A stretch of DNA of 64,000 bases, from NCBI GenBank assembly GCA_049303315.1, contig JBAQMZ010000029.1, positions 62,001 to 126,000 on the forward strand, written 5' to 3'. Shown piece by piece: positions 1 through 7,770 of the stretch (position 1 is the first letter of the stretch; the number at the start of each line of letters is the position of its first letter). Below the pieces are notes generated by a model, which ran no database searches, was not told where the DNA came from, and saw only the letters and a list, made by a program, of their open reading frames with translations. A program made the position numbers and the translations under genes. The DNA comes from Methanoperedens sp049303315. GTDB taxonomy: Archaea; Halobacteriota; Methanosarcinia; Methanosarcinales; Methanoperedenaceae.

Positions 1-2
1 CG

Positions 3-1247
3 GCTATTATTGTGCTTGGGTCAAATCCTTCGGCGGCTTCCACTCCCAAGATGACGGCGGCAGGTGAGACCCTGACGGCATTGAAAAAGATATCACCACA
101 AATAAAGACTCTTTTAGGCGGGCTTCATCCATCTGCACTACCTGAACGCACACTAATGGAAGAAGATGTGAATTTTGTTTGCCAAGGAGAAGGATTTTAT
201 ACCATCCTTCAGCTTTTAGATTTATTAAAGGCAGAGGAAAAACCAAGAGAATACAAAATCAATGGTCTATGGTATATTAAAGATAACAAGGTCATATCGA
301 ATCCTCCTGCCTCTCCTATTAAAAATCTTGATGAGCTTCCTTTTGCAGCCTGGGACCTTTTACCCATGGATAAGTACAGAGCCCATAACTGGCACTGTTT
401 TGATCATATCAATGAGAGAGGGCACTACGCGGTAATCTATACAAGTTTAGGATGTCCTTTCAAATGCAACTATTGCAATATTCATGCGCTGTATGGCAAA
501 CCTGGCATTCGTTTTCGCAGTCCGGAGAAGGTAATAGAGGAGATAGATTTCCTCGTAAAGAATTATAAGATAAAAAATATCAAGATACTGGATGAGCTGT
601 TTGTCCTTAAAGAAGACCGCGTCATGCGCATCTGTGACCTTATTATCCAGCGGGGCTATGACTTGAATATATGGGCATACGCAAGGGTTGATACAGTTAA
701 TGAAGCTCTAATGAAAAAAATGAAACAAGCAGGCATTAACTGGGTTGCTTTTGGGATAGAATCCGCAAGCAAAAACGTCCGTGAGGGTGTTACCAAGAGA
801 TTCAGTCAGGACATGATAAAAAAAGCCATCGAAATAACCCGTGCAGCAGATGTTTATATCATGGGAAATTTTATTTTCGGGCTTCCGGATGATACTATGG
901 AAACAATGCAGGAAACCTTGAATATGGCTAAAGGGTTAAATCTTGAGTACATAAACTTTTACACTGCCATGGCGTATCCGGGCTCCCGGCTATATTACGA
1001 AGCTATCCAAAAGGGAATAAAACTGCCCGAACAGTGGCACGGTTATTCGCAGTATGGAGAGGATACACTGCCAATGCCGACCAAATACCTGTCAGCAGCC
1101 GAAGTTCTACGTTTTCGGGATAATGCATTTAAGGAATACTTAAGCAATCCCAAGTACTTAGAAATGATAAAAGAAAGATTTGGTGAAAATGTTGTAGAAC
1201 ATATAAAAGAGATGCTTAAACATGAAATTCATAGGAAGTTTGCTTGA
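3..1247 (+). CDS. B12-binding radical SAM protein, 5' end outside window
   Basis: The reading frame is open to the left edge, so the N-terminus is missing. The first visible residues (AIIVLGSNPSAAS) look like a strand and loop of a cobalamin-binding Rossmann domain, followed by LLGGLHPSALPE and CQGEG, the usual B12-domain landmarks. The radical SAM core follows with the cluster-binding triad CPFKCNYC (CxxxCxxC). The C-terminal part (YPGSRLYYEA) is typical of this family. These proteins bind a 4Fe-4S cluster, SAM and often cobalamin and carry out methyl transfers or rearrangements; the substrate is unknown. It lies 16 bp upstream of hddA, so it probably shares that operon and may modify the heptose or another sugar of the same glycan. 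Confidence 0.85.
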   Translation, partial: AIIVLGSNPSAASTPKMTAAGETLTALKKISPQIKTLLGGLHPSALPERTLMEEDVNFVCQGEGFYTILQLLDLLKAEEKPREYKINGLWYIKDNKVISNPPASPIKNLDELPFAAWDLLPMDKYRAHNWHCFDHINERGHYAVIYTSLGCPFKCNYCNIHALYGKPGIRFRSPEKVIEEIDFLVKNYKIKNIKILDELFVLKEDRVMRICDLIIQRGYDLNIWAYARVDTVNEALMKKMKQAGINWVAFGIESASKNVREGVTKRFSQDMIKKAIEITRAADVYIMGNFIFGLPDDTMETMQETLNMAKGLNLEYINFYTAMAYPGSRLYYEAIQKGIKLPEQWHGYSQYGEDTLPMPTKYLSAAEVLRFRDNAFKEYLSNPKYLEMIKERFGENVVEHIKEMLKHEIHRKFA

Positions 1248-1263
1248 GAAAGGGTGGTAGAAT

Positions 1264-2262
1264 ATGATAATAAGCAGAACACCGTTTAGAGTATCATTTT
1301 TCGGAGGAGGGACGGATTATCCAGTATGGTATAACGAACATGGCGGCGCGGTACTTGCTACTTCGATAAATAAGTATTGTTATATCACCTGTCGATATCT
1401 TCCTCCATTCTTCGAACATAAATATCGCATAGTTTACTCGAAGACAGAACAGACTCAAAATATTTTTGAAATACAGCATCCATCGGTCAAAGAAACTCTA
1501 AATTTTATGGGGATAGATCGCGGAGTTGAGATACATCACGACGCTGATTTACCTGCAAGAACCGGTCTTGGCTCAAGTTCGGCATTCACTGTAGGCTTGC
1601 TTAATGCGCTGTATGCCCTGAAAGGCAAAATGGTAACTAAAAGGCAGTTGGCATTAGATGCCATACATGTAGAACAGGAGAGGCTCAAAGAAAATGTAGG
1701 CTCACAGGATCAAACCACTGCGGCATTTGGGGGATTTAATAAAATAGAATTTGGAGACGCACAACAAATACTGGTTCAACCAATTACTTTAAATTCAAAG
1801 AAATGCCTCCTTCTTCAGGATCATCTGATGTTATTTTTTACAGGTTTTTTCAGGATAGCCTCGGAAATCGCATGCGAGCAGATAAAGAAAACACCCGGTA
1901 AAAAAACCGAATTAAATAGAATGAGGGAAATGGTGGAGGAAGCGATAAGTATTCTAAATGGCGGTGATTCGGACATAACAGATTTCGGCAGGCTGCTGCA
2001 TGAAAGCTGGATGATTAAACGAAGCCTGACAGATAAGATCTCGACCCCTGAAATAGATAAAATCTATGAAACTGCTCTTAATGAAGGCGCGCTGGGTGGG
2101 AAATTGTTGGGAGCTGGGGGGGGGGGCTTTATCCTGTTTTTTGTGGAGCCAGAATTCCAGCCTAAAGTAAAAGAGAAATTAAAAAATTTTTTATATGTTC
2201 CATTTAAGTTCGAGAATTTAGGCAGCCAGATAATTTATTATGCACCAACAAATAATTTGTAA
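1264..2262 (+). CDS. hddA: D-glycero-alpha-D-manno-heptose 7-phosphate kinase (HddA-like GHMP kinase)
   Basis: A 332-residue GHMP-superfamily kinase. The N-terminus RTPFRVSFFGGGTDYP is characteristic of HddA and relatives. The ATP-binding motif 2 is LPARTGLGSSSAF (about residues 96-108) and motif 3 is GGKLLGAGGGGF near the C-terminus. HddA phosphorylates heptose 7-phosphate at C1 on the way to GDP-D-glycero-alpha-D-manno-heptose. The assignment is strengthened by the partners hddC, gmhA and gmhB within 5 kb. A GGTGG ribosome-binding site lies just before the ATG. Motif 3 is encoded partly by an uninterrupted run of 11 G residues (2116-2126), which is unusual and prone to slippage. Fucokinase-type GHMP enzymes are the main alternative. 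Confidence 0.85.
   Translation: MIISRTPFRVSFFGGGTDYPVWYNEHGGAVLATSINKYCYITCRYLPPFFEHKYRIVYSKTEQTQNIFEIQHPSVKETLNFMGIDRGVEIHHDADLPARTGLGSSSAFTVGLLNALYALKGKMVTKRQLALDAIHVEQERLKENVGSQDQTTAAFGGFNKIEFGDAQQILVQPITLNSKKCLLLQDHLMLFFTGFFRIASEIACEQIKKTPGKKTELNRMREMVEEAISILNGGDSDITDFGRLLHESWMIKRSLTDKISTPEIDKIYETALNEGALGGKLLGAGGGGFILFFVEPEFQPKVKEKLKNFLYVPFKFENLGSQIIYYAPTNNL
2116..2126 (+). repeat. G11 homopolymer inside hddA
   Basis: Eleven consecutive G residues encode the glycine stretch of GHMP motif 3 (LGAGGGGF). The gene is in frame at this length. Homopolymers of this size in glycan genes are known hot spots for slipped-strand frameshifts, but they are also common places for assembly errors. Confidence 0.9.
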
Positions 2263-2274
2263 TGGTTTGTTGAA

Positions 2275-2988
2275 ATGTTCGTTGATATAAAAGAAATTGA
2301 TGTTGTGATTCTCTGCGGCGGGCTTGGCACACGGCTCAGACCCATTGTTTCAGATTGTCCTAAAGTATTGGCAAAAATAGGGGAGAAAACATTCCTGGAT
2401 ATTTTAATAGATAGTCTTACAAAGCAGGGATTTAATAACATAATCCTTTGTGTTGGATATTTAAAGGGGCAGATTAAAAACCATTTTGATTGCGACAAAG
2501 ATTACAACATCATGTTTTCTGAAGAGAAGGAGCCACTTGGTACAGGCGGCGCGCTAAAGAAGGCAAGATCATTAATAATAAGTAATCCTTTTATGGTCAT
2601 GAACGGGGATTCGATATGTAAGATAGATTTCCGTAAATTCTATGATTTTCATGTAAATAAAAAAGCACTCCTTTCAATGGCTCTTGTTCGAACAAAAGCA
2701 GCCCAGGATTTTGGCAGCGTAATTTTAGATGATTCGCAGAGAATAACGAGCTTTATGGAAAAAGTTGTCAGTAAAGATGAATGTTTGATAAATGCCGGGA
2801 TATATCTAATGCAAAAGGATGTTTTTTCTTATATGCCGGATGAGAATCGTTTTTCTCTTGAATATGATTTTTTTCCAAAATTGATTGAGGATAAATGCTT
2901 TGGATTTACTATCAATAGCGAACTAATAGATATCGGGACACCGGAAAGATATGAAAAAGCGATTAATATAATAGGAGAAATAATATGA
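2275..2988 (+). CDS. hddC: Heptose 1-phosphate guanylyltransferase-like nucleotidyltransferase (HddC-like)
   Basis: A 237-residue single-domain nucleotidyltransferase. The N-terminal signature LCGGLGTRLRPIVSDCPK is the NTP-binding loop, MNGDS (residues about 109-113) carries the metal-binding Asp, and the C-terminal IDIGTPERYEKA is typical of HddC and mannose-1-phosphate guanylyltransferases. It starts 12 bp after hddA and overlaps the next gene by 4 bp, so the genes are probably translated together. Predicted reaction: D-glycero-alpha-D-manno-heptose 1-phosphate plus GTP to GDP-heptose. The nucleotide choice is inferred from the hddA/gmhA/gmhB context. The ATG at 2275 has no strong ribosome-binding site, so the exact start is less sure. 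Confidence 0.78.
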   Translation: MFVDIKEIDVVILCGGLGTRLRPIVSDCPKVLAKIGEKTFLDILIDSLTKQGFNNIILCVGYLKGQIKNHFDCDKDYNIMFSEEKEPLGTGGALKKARSLIISNPFMVMNGDSICKIDFRKFYDFHVNKKALLSMALVRTKAAQDFGSVILDDSQRITSFMEKVVSKDECLINAGIYLMQKDVFSYMPDENRFSLEYDFFPKLIEDKCFGFTINSELIDIGTPERYEKAINIIGEII

Positions 2989-4118
2989 ATAAATGGAGAG
3001 TAAGTTTTGGCGACCTGGTAATTGGAGATATAGCAAAAAAATATTTTCAGAGAGCATTTGATAAAAATTGGGCATCAGAAGGAGATAATGTAAAGGAATT
3101 CGAGGAGAAATTCGCAGCGAAGTTTGGATGCAAACATGCCATTGCAACGAGTTCAGGCACAGACGCAGATATTGTTTCCTGCGCAGCGTTGTACGATTAT
3201 GGTGCAAACAGAGGAGATGAAGTAATTGTACCTGCATTATCATTTGTGGCTACTGCAAACTCAATTTTAGCGGCAGGTCTAACTCCAAAATTCGTTGATA
3301 TAGAGCTTGAAACTCTCAACTTAGACCCTTCTAAAATTGAGGAAGCGATCACAGACAGGACAAGGGCAATTATGGCGGTTCATACCATGGGTAAACCATG
3401 CGAAATGGACTCAATTATTAAAATTGCAGAGGCTCATGATTTGAAAATTATAGAAGATGCCTGCGAAGCGCACGGCGCTACTTATAAAGGTAAACTTGCA
3501 GGTACGATCGGGGATATGGGGGCGTTCAGTTTCTATACAGCGCACCAGATTGTTTGCGGGGAAGGCGGTATGGTAGCTACCAATGATGATAAGATCGCAG
3601 ATGTTGTCAGGTCTGTAAAATCACATGGCAGACCGTTTGGGAGTTTATACTTTGATTTCCAGCGTATAGGTTTTAATTCGAAAATGAATGATCTGGAGGC
3701 AGCTCTCGGCTTGGAAGGTATCCAATATTTTGATGAACACTTCAATAAACGCAAAAATAACCTATACAAAACACTGGAAATGACAGAAGACTTATCGGAT
3801 TATTGCTATTTTATCAAAGAAGAAACATATGAAAAAGTAAGTCCACATGCCTTCCCGCTGGTGTTGAAAGATAAAAAATATAATCGTGATAGTCTTTACA
3901 AATACCTGGAGTCAAAAGGAATCCAGTGCAAAACATTGTTCGGAAGTTTACCCACCCAGCACAATGCATTCAAATTCCTGAATTATAAATATGGTGATTT
4001 CCCGGTATCAGAGTACGTCGGGAAAAATGGGTTGCACTTTGGTATGCATCAATACCTGAACGACGACGATTTGCATTTTATCAGCGACACTTTACATGAA
4101 TATTTTAAAAATTTTTAA
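2985..4118 (+). CDS. DegT-fold PLP enzyme with His in place of the Schiff-base Lys (ColD/DdhC-like 3-dehydratase)
   Basis: A 377-residue fold-type I PLP enzyme of the DegT/DnrJ/EryC1 family. In aminotransferases of this family a lysine lies five residues before GEGG. Here the segment is SFYTAHQIVCGEGG, with His at that position. The same replacement is the hallmark of ColD (GDP-4-keto-6-deoxymannose 3-dehydratase) and DdhC/E1, which use PMP to remove the C3 hydroxyl. The size fits ColD better than the larger, iron-sulfur-containing DdhC. The substrate could be a GDP-4-keto-6-deoxyheptose or the CDP-sugar made by the rfbF/rfbG pair at 30.5 kb; no GDP-sugar 4,6-dehydratase is adjacent. The family is certain; the dehydratase role is inferred from the residue. 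Confidence 0.8.
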   Translation: MNKWRVSFGDLVIGDIAKKYFQRAFDKNWASEGDNVKEFEEKFAAKFGCKHAIATSSGTDADIVSCAALYDYGANRGDEVIVPALSFVATANSILAAGLTPKFVDIELETLNLDPSKIEEAITDRTRAIMAVHTMGKPCEMDSIIKIAEAHDLKIIEDACEAHGATYKGKLAGTIGDMGAFSFYTAHQIVCGEGGMVATNDDKIADVVRSVKSHGRPFGSLYFDFQRIGFNSKMNDLEAALGLEGIQYFDEHFNKRKNNLYKTLEMTEDLSDYCYFIKEETYEKVSPHAFPLVLKDKKYNRDSLYKYLESKGIQCKTLFGSLPTQHNAFKFLNYKYGDFPVSEYVGKNGLHFGMHQYLNDDDLHFISDTLHEYFKNF

Positions 4119-4229
4119 TGAAATAATCGGAATGAAATCAGAGAACGTTAAGAAATTAATAATAAGGATGGGTTATAACGAAAGTTGTATTTATACATCA
4201 TATAGAACCTTTGTTTTATTAGGATAACA

Positions 4230-5690
4230 ATGAAAATTATACTGCTATATCCAAAATGGACTCAGGAATATGGTGCATTTGATTCTTTTGCAAAAAAGGC
4301 ATCTGTTTGGCCGCCATTGAATTTAGCATATCTGGCAGCGATTGCTGAGAATTTAGGGCATGATGTAAAAATAATCGATGGCGAAGCCGAGGACATATCT
4401 TTAGAGAAAATGGTAGAATTGACAGCAACTTTTAATCCAGATATTATTGGAATAACTGCAACAACACCATTTTATCATATTGTTGTTGACCTTGCAAAAG
4501 AGTTGAAAAAAGAAGTTAATGAAATTCCAATAATAATAGGTGGACCACACATAACTGTATTAAAAGAAAAAGCATTTTTCCCATGTTTCGATTATGCATT
4601 TATTGGGGAAGCAGACGAGTCCTGGTCTTTGTTTTTGAAACTACATGAGAGCGGTAAAGACATTTCTGCTGTAAAAGGCCTTCTTTTCCGAGACGGAGAG
4701 AATATTGTGTTTACAGGTGATGCATATCCAGTTGTTGATTTTGACTCTATACCGCCTCCATCCAGGCATTTATTACAAATGGACAAATATACAATTGGAA
4801 CCCCGGAAGGAACAAAAAAATTCACTACTATTATGTCTGTAAGGGGCTGCCCTTTCAAGTGCATTTTTTGTAGCACAAAAGTTTTTGGGAGTAGAATCCG
4901 AAAACGCTCACCCAGATTAGTAGTAGATGAGATGAAATCCATTATAGATGAATATGGCATTAAACATTTCATGTTTTTAGATGATACTTTAACTCTTGAT
5001 AAAAACCATATTTTAACAATATGTGATTTAATTGATGAAGAGAAATTGGATATCACCTTCGAAGGAAGCACTCGTGCAAATCTTGTTGATGAGGAAGTTA
5101 TTTCAAGGATGGCTAAAGCTGGATTGATAAGGCTTTCTTTTGGACTTGAATCGGTTGACGAGAACATACGCAAAATCATGAGAAAAGAAGTACCACTTGA
5201 AAGTTATATAATGGCAAATAAATTGACTAATAAATATAGTATAGAAACTTTGAATTCCTGTATGATTGGCTTACCCGGAGAAACATTAGACACTGTAAAG
5301 AAGACTTTGTCTTTTTTAAGAGATTCACATGAAATCAAGCAGGCGAATATAAGTATTGCTGTGCCTTATCCAGGAACAGAACTTTATGAAATGGCAAAAA
5401 GAGGGGATTATGGACTAAAGTTAGTAGTGGATGATTTTTCAGAGTTTCGCCGTTATAACAGTGCTGTCATGTATGTAGGTGATTTATCTCCAGAAGAGCT
5501 CATCAAGATACAAAACGATGCATTTGCCAGCATATATCTTGCTCCATGGAGACTAATACCGATGTTAAGAAAATCAGGATTCACTGGAGTTTATCTTACA
5601 TTCACCCGTTTAATAAAAAGTATTTTGAAGGGGAGATTTGAAATGCTTTTAATTGATAAGAATTATTGGAAAAAAAATAGAAATAATTAA
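4230..5690 (+). CDS. B12-binding radical SAM protein
   Basis: A 486-residue class-B-type radical SAM protein. The N-terminal domain has cobalamin-domain features (PPLNLAYLAAIAENLGHDVKIIDGEA; GGPHITV; FIGEADESW). The radical SAM core contains RGCPFKCIFCS with the CxxxCxxC cluster ligands, then FLDDTLTLD and SFGLES strands. It shares its overall plan with the partial protein at the left window edge and with those at 13.4 and 59 kb. It lies between the ColD-like gene and gmhA, separated from the former by 111 bp, so it may begin a new transcript. Members of this family in sugar clusters have been linked to C-methylation and other radical chemistry; its reaction cannot be read from sequence. Confidence 0.88.
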   Translation: MKIILLYPKWTQEYGAFDSFAKKASVWPPLNLAYLAAIAENLGHDVKIIDGEAEDISLEKMVELTATFNPDIIGITATTPFYHIVVDLAKELKKEVNEIPIIIGGPHITVLKEKAFFPCFDYAFIGEADESWSLFLKLHESGKDISAVKGLLFRDGENIVFTGDAYPVVDFDSIPPPSRHLLQMDKYTIGTPEGTKKFTTIMSVRGCPFKCIFCSTKVFGSRIRKRSPRLVVDEMKSIIDEYGIKHFMFLDDTLTLDKNHILTICDLIDEEKLDITFEGSTRANLVDEEVISRMAKAGLIRLSFGLESVDENIRKIMRKEVPLESYIMANKLTNKYSIETLNSCMIGLPGETLDTVKKTLSFLRDSHEIKQANISIAVPYPGTELYEMAKRGDYGLKLVVDDFSEFRRYNSAVMYVGDLSPEELIKIQNDAFASIYLAPWRLIPMLRKSGFTGVYLTFTRLIKSILKGRFEMLLIDKNYWKKNRNN

Positions 5691-5699
5691 ATTGTGAAA

Positions 5700-6293
5700 A
5701 TGAAATCGAAACAAAACATCATATCAGATTATATCGAACGAAGTATCCAAACAAAAAAAGCATTATCAATCTCTCAAAGGGAAGTCATTGTCCAAATTGC
5801 AGAAGAAATGATCAATGCTTACAGGAGAGGCAACAAAGTACTATGGTTTGGCAATGGCGGGAGCGCTGCAGATGCCCAGCATCTTGCATGCGAGTTAGTA
5901 AGCAAGTTTTACCTTGAAAGAAAGGCACTTGCATCAATTGCCTTTACAACAAACACATCAGAATTGACCGCTATTGCAAATGACTATGATTTTAACCACA
6001 TCTTTGCGCGGCAGGTCGAAGCTCTTGTCAACCAAGGGGATATTGTTATAGGTATTAGCACGAGTGGAAAATCGCAAAATGTTATAGAGGGTATCAAAAA
6101 AGCAAAACAGCTTGGAGCAATAACAATCGCATTTACAGGAGCATCTGGCGGGAAATTAAAAGGAAATGTTGATATTCTATTAACTGTGCCTTCTGAAGTC
6201 GCACCGCACATTCAGGAATCTCACATCATGATCGGACATATTATCTGTTATTTGGTTGAGAAAGAGCTATTTGGAGATAAAAATGAAAAATAA
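5700..6293 (+). CDS. gmhA: Sedoheptulose 7-phosphate isomerase (GmhA)
   Basis: A SIS-domain isomerase of about 197 residues, the usual GmhA length. Visible landmarks are FGNGGSAADAQHLACELVSKF near the N-terminus, GISTSGKSQNV in the middle and QESHIMIGHIIC near the C-terminus, with the conserved active-site His and Glu positions. It converts sedoheptulose 7-phosphate to D-glycero-D-manno-heptose 7-phosphate, the first committed step towards GDP- or ADP-heptose. The in-frame ATG at 5700 is chosen over the GTG at 5694, though neither has a clear ribosome-binding site. It overlaps gmhB by 11 bp, so the two are co-translated. Confidence 0.9.
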   Translation: MKSKQNIISDYIERSIQTKKALSISQREVIVQIAEEMINAYRRGNKVLWFGNGGSAADAQHLACELVSKFYLERKALASIAFTTNTSELTAIANDYDFNHIFARQVEALVNQGDIVIGISTSGKSQNVIEGIKKAKQLGAITIAFTGASGGKLKGNVDILLTVPSEVAPHIQESHIMIGHIICYLVEKELFGDKNEK

Positions 6294-6831
6294 AGCCGTA
6301 TTCATTGATAGAGATGGAACTATCAATGTTGACGTGCATTATTTAGATGACCCGGATAAATTTGAAATGTATCCAGGCGTGGGAGAAGGCGTTAAAAAAC
6401 TTAAGGAGAATAGCTTTAAAATAATTGTTATTACAAATCAATCTGGTATAGCACGGGGATATTTTACGGAAAAACAGCTATCAAACATACATGAGAAAAT
6501 GAAAAAAGAATTTCAGAAATTTGATGTAGTGATGGATGGAATTTATTATTGCCCGCACCATCCAGATGACAACTGCAATTGCAGAAAGCCAAATACGGGA
6601 TTATTTGAAAAGGCAATAAATGAGAATAATATTGATATTGACAAATCTTATGTGCTTGGAGATAAAATTCTTGATATCGGTGCAGGAAAAAAAATAGGCG
6701 CTAGGGCAATTCTTATACCAGAGCCGTATATAAGGGAAGAGCTTCTATCTAAAAAAAAAGAGTGGGAGTACAATCCTGATTATATTGCTGATGATTTTAT
6801 GGCTGCGGTGGAATGGATTTTGGAATTATAA
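6283..6831 (+). CDS. gmhB: D,D-heptose 1,7-bisphosphate phosphatase (GmhB-like HAD enzyme)
   Basis: A 182-residue HAD phosphatase of the histidinol-phosphatase/GmhB group. Motif I is FIDRDGTIN, motif II ITNQSGIARG, and a zinc loop is formed by YYCPHHPDDNCNCRKP (Cys and His ligands), followed by motif IV GDKILDIGAG. The ATG at 6283 is chosen because GGAGAT lies just upstream and earlier in-frame codons lack a site. It removes the C7 phosphate from heptose 1,7-bisphosphate, leaving the alpha-1-phosphate for HddC. It completes the four-enzyme GDP-heptose set in this window. Confidence 0.9.
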   Translation: MKNKAVFIDRDGTINVDVHYLDDPDKFEMYPGVGEGVKKLKENSFKIIVITNQSGIARGYFTEKQLSNIHEKMKKEFQKFDVVMDGIYYCPHHPDDNCNCRKPNTGLFEKAINENNIDIDKSYVLGDKILDIGAGKKIGARAILIPEPYIREELLSKKKEWEYNPDYIADDFMAAVEWILEL

Positions 6832-6894
6832 CGGAGATCGAGAATCTGCATCCACAACGACAACACCATATGAATCAAGTGGAGAGAAAAATTA

Positions 6895-7752
6895 ATGAAA
6901 TCAAGTGAAGAATATTCAAACTGGACAACAGAGATTCGTCCACAAACTGGATGGTTTGACATCAATCTTCGAGAACTATGGTCTTACAGAGATCTAATCT
7001 TACTATTTGTACGACGTGATTTTGTTGCATATTACAAACAAACAATCTTGGGACCATTATGGTTTTTTTTGCAGCCTTTATTTACAACAATAGTATTCAC
7101 AATCATTTTCGGCAAAATAGCACAAATCCCGACAGATGGCCTCCCGCAGGTTTTATTCTACATGTCCGGGATCGTTACCTGGAATTATTTTGCAAGCTGC
7201 CTGACGCAGACATCCAATACTTTTGTCAGCAACGCAGGTATTTTTGGAAAGGTATATTTCCCACGCCTCACTGTACCTGTTTCTGTGGTGATAACGAATC
7301 TTTTGACATTTGTGATCCAATTTGGTCTATTCCTTATTTTTATGTTCTATTTCTATCTGAGCGGTTCATCCTTCCAGCCAAATATATGGATTTTGTTCAC
7401 GCCATTTCTGTTGATCCAGATGGCTGCTCTCGGGCTTGGCATGGGTATTCTGGTCTCTTCCATGACCACAAAGTACCGCGACCTTGCTTTCGCGGTCGGG
7501 TTCGGGGTACAGCTCTGGATGTATGCGACGCCCGTTGTATATCCACTCTCCCAGATCCCGGAAAAATGGCAATGGCTAATAGCTCTCAATCCCATGACTG
7601 CTATCGTGGAAACCTTCCGTTATGCATATCTAGGCGCCGGGACGGTACAGCCCATGCTTCTGGGAATAAGTCTGAGTATGACGATTATTATTCTTGCTGC
7701 GGGGATCGTCCTTTTTAGCCGGGTTCAAAAGACTTTTATGGATACGGTGTAA
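6895..7752 (+). CDS. wzm: ABC-2 type polysaccharide exporter permease (Wzm-like)
   Basis: A 285-residue integral membrane protein with about six hydrophobic segments. The N-terminal cytoplasmic part ELWSYRDLILLFVRRDFVAYYKQTILGPLWFFLQP is diagnostic of Wzm/KpsM/TagG permeases, and ATPVVYPLSQIPEKW and LNPMTAIVETFRYAYLG are conserved C-terminal blocks. Together with the ATPase gene 18 bp downstream it forms a complete exporter that moves finished lipid-linked glycan across the membrane. A frame-shifted 219-residue reading frame inside it (7059-7718) is a shadow. Confidence 0.93.
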   Translation: MKSSEEYSNWTTEIRPQTGWFDINLRELWSYRDLILLFVRRDFVAYYKQTILGPLWFFLQPLFTTIVFTIIFGKIAQIPTDGLPQVLFYMSGIVTWNYFASCLTQTSNTFVSNAGIFGKVYFPRLTVPVSVVITNLLTFVIQFGLFLIFMFYFYLSGSSFQPNIWILFTPFLLIQMAALGLGMGILVSSMTTKYRDLAFAVGFGVQLWMYATPVVYPLSQIPEKWQWLIALNPMTAIVETFRYAYLGAGTVQPMLLGISLSMTIIILAAGIVLFSRVQKTFMDTV

Positions 7753-7770
7753 TATGGAGAGTTACTAAAC

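Noticed and set aside
7059..7718. 219-residue reading frame inside wzm
   Set aside because: It is in a different frame from the conserved permease, which explains all the bases; the translation is low-complexity and without family features.
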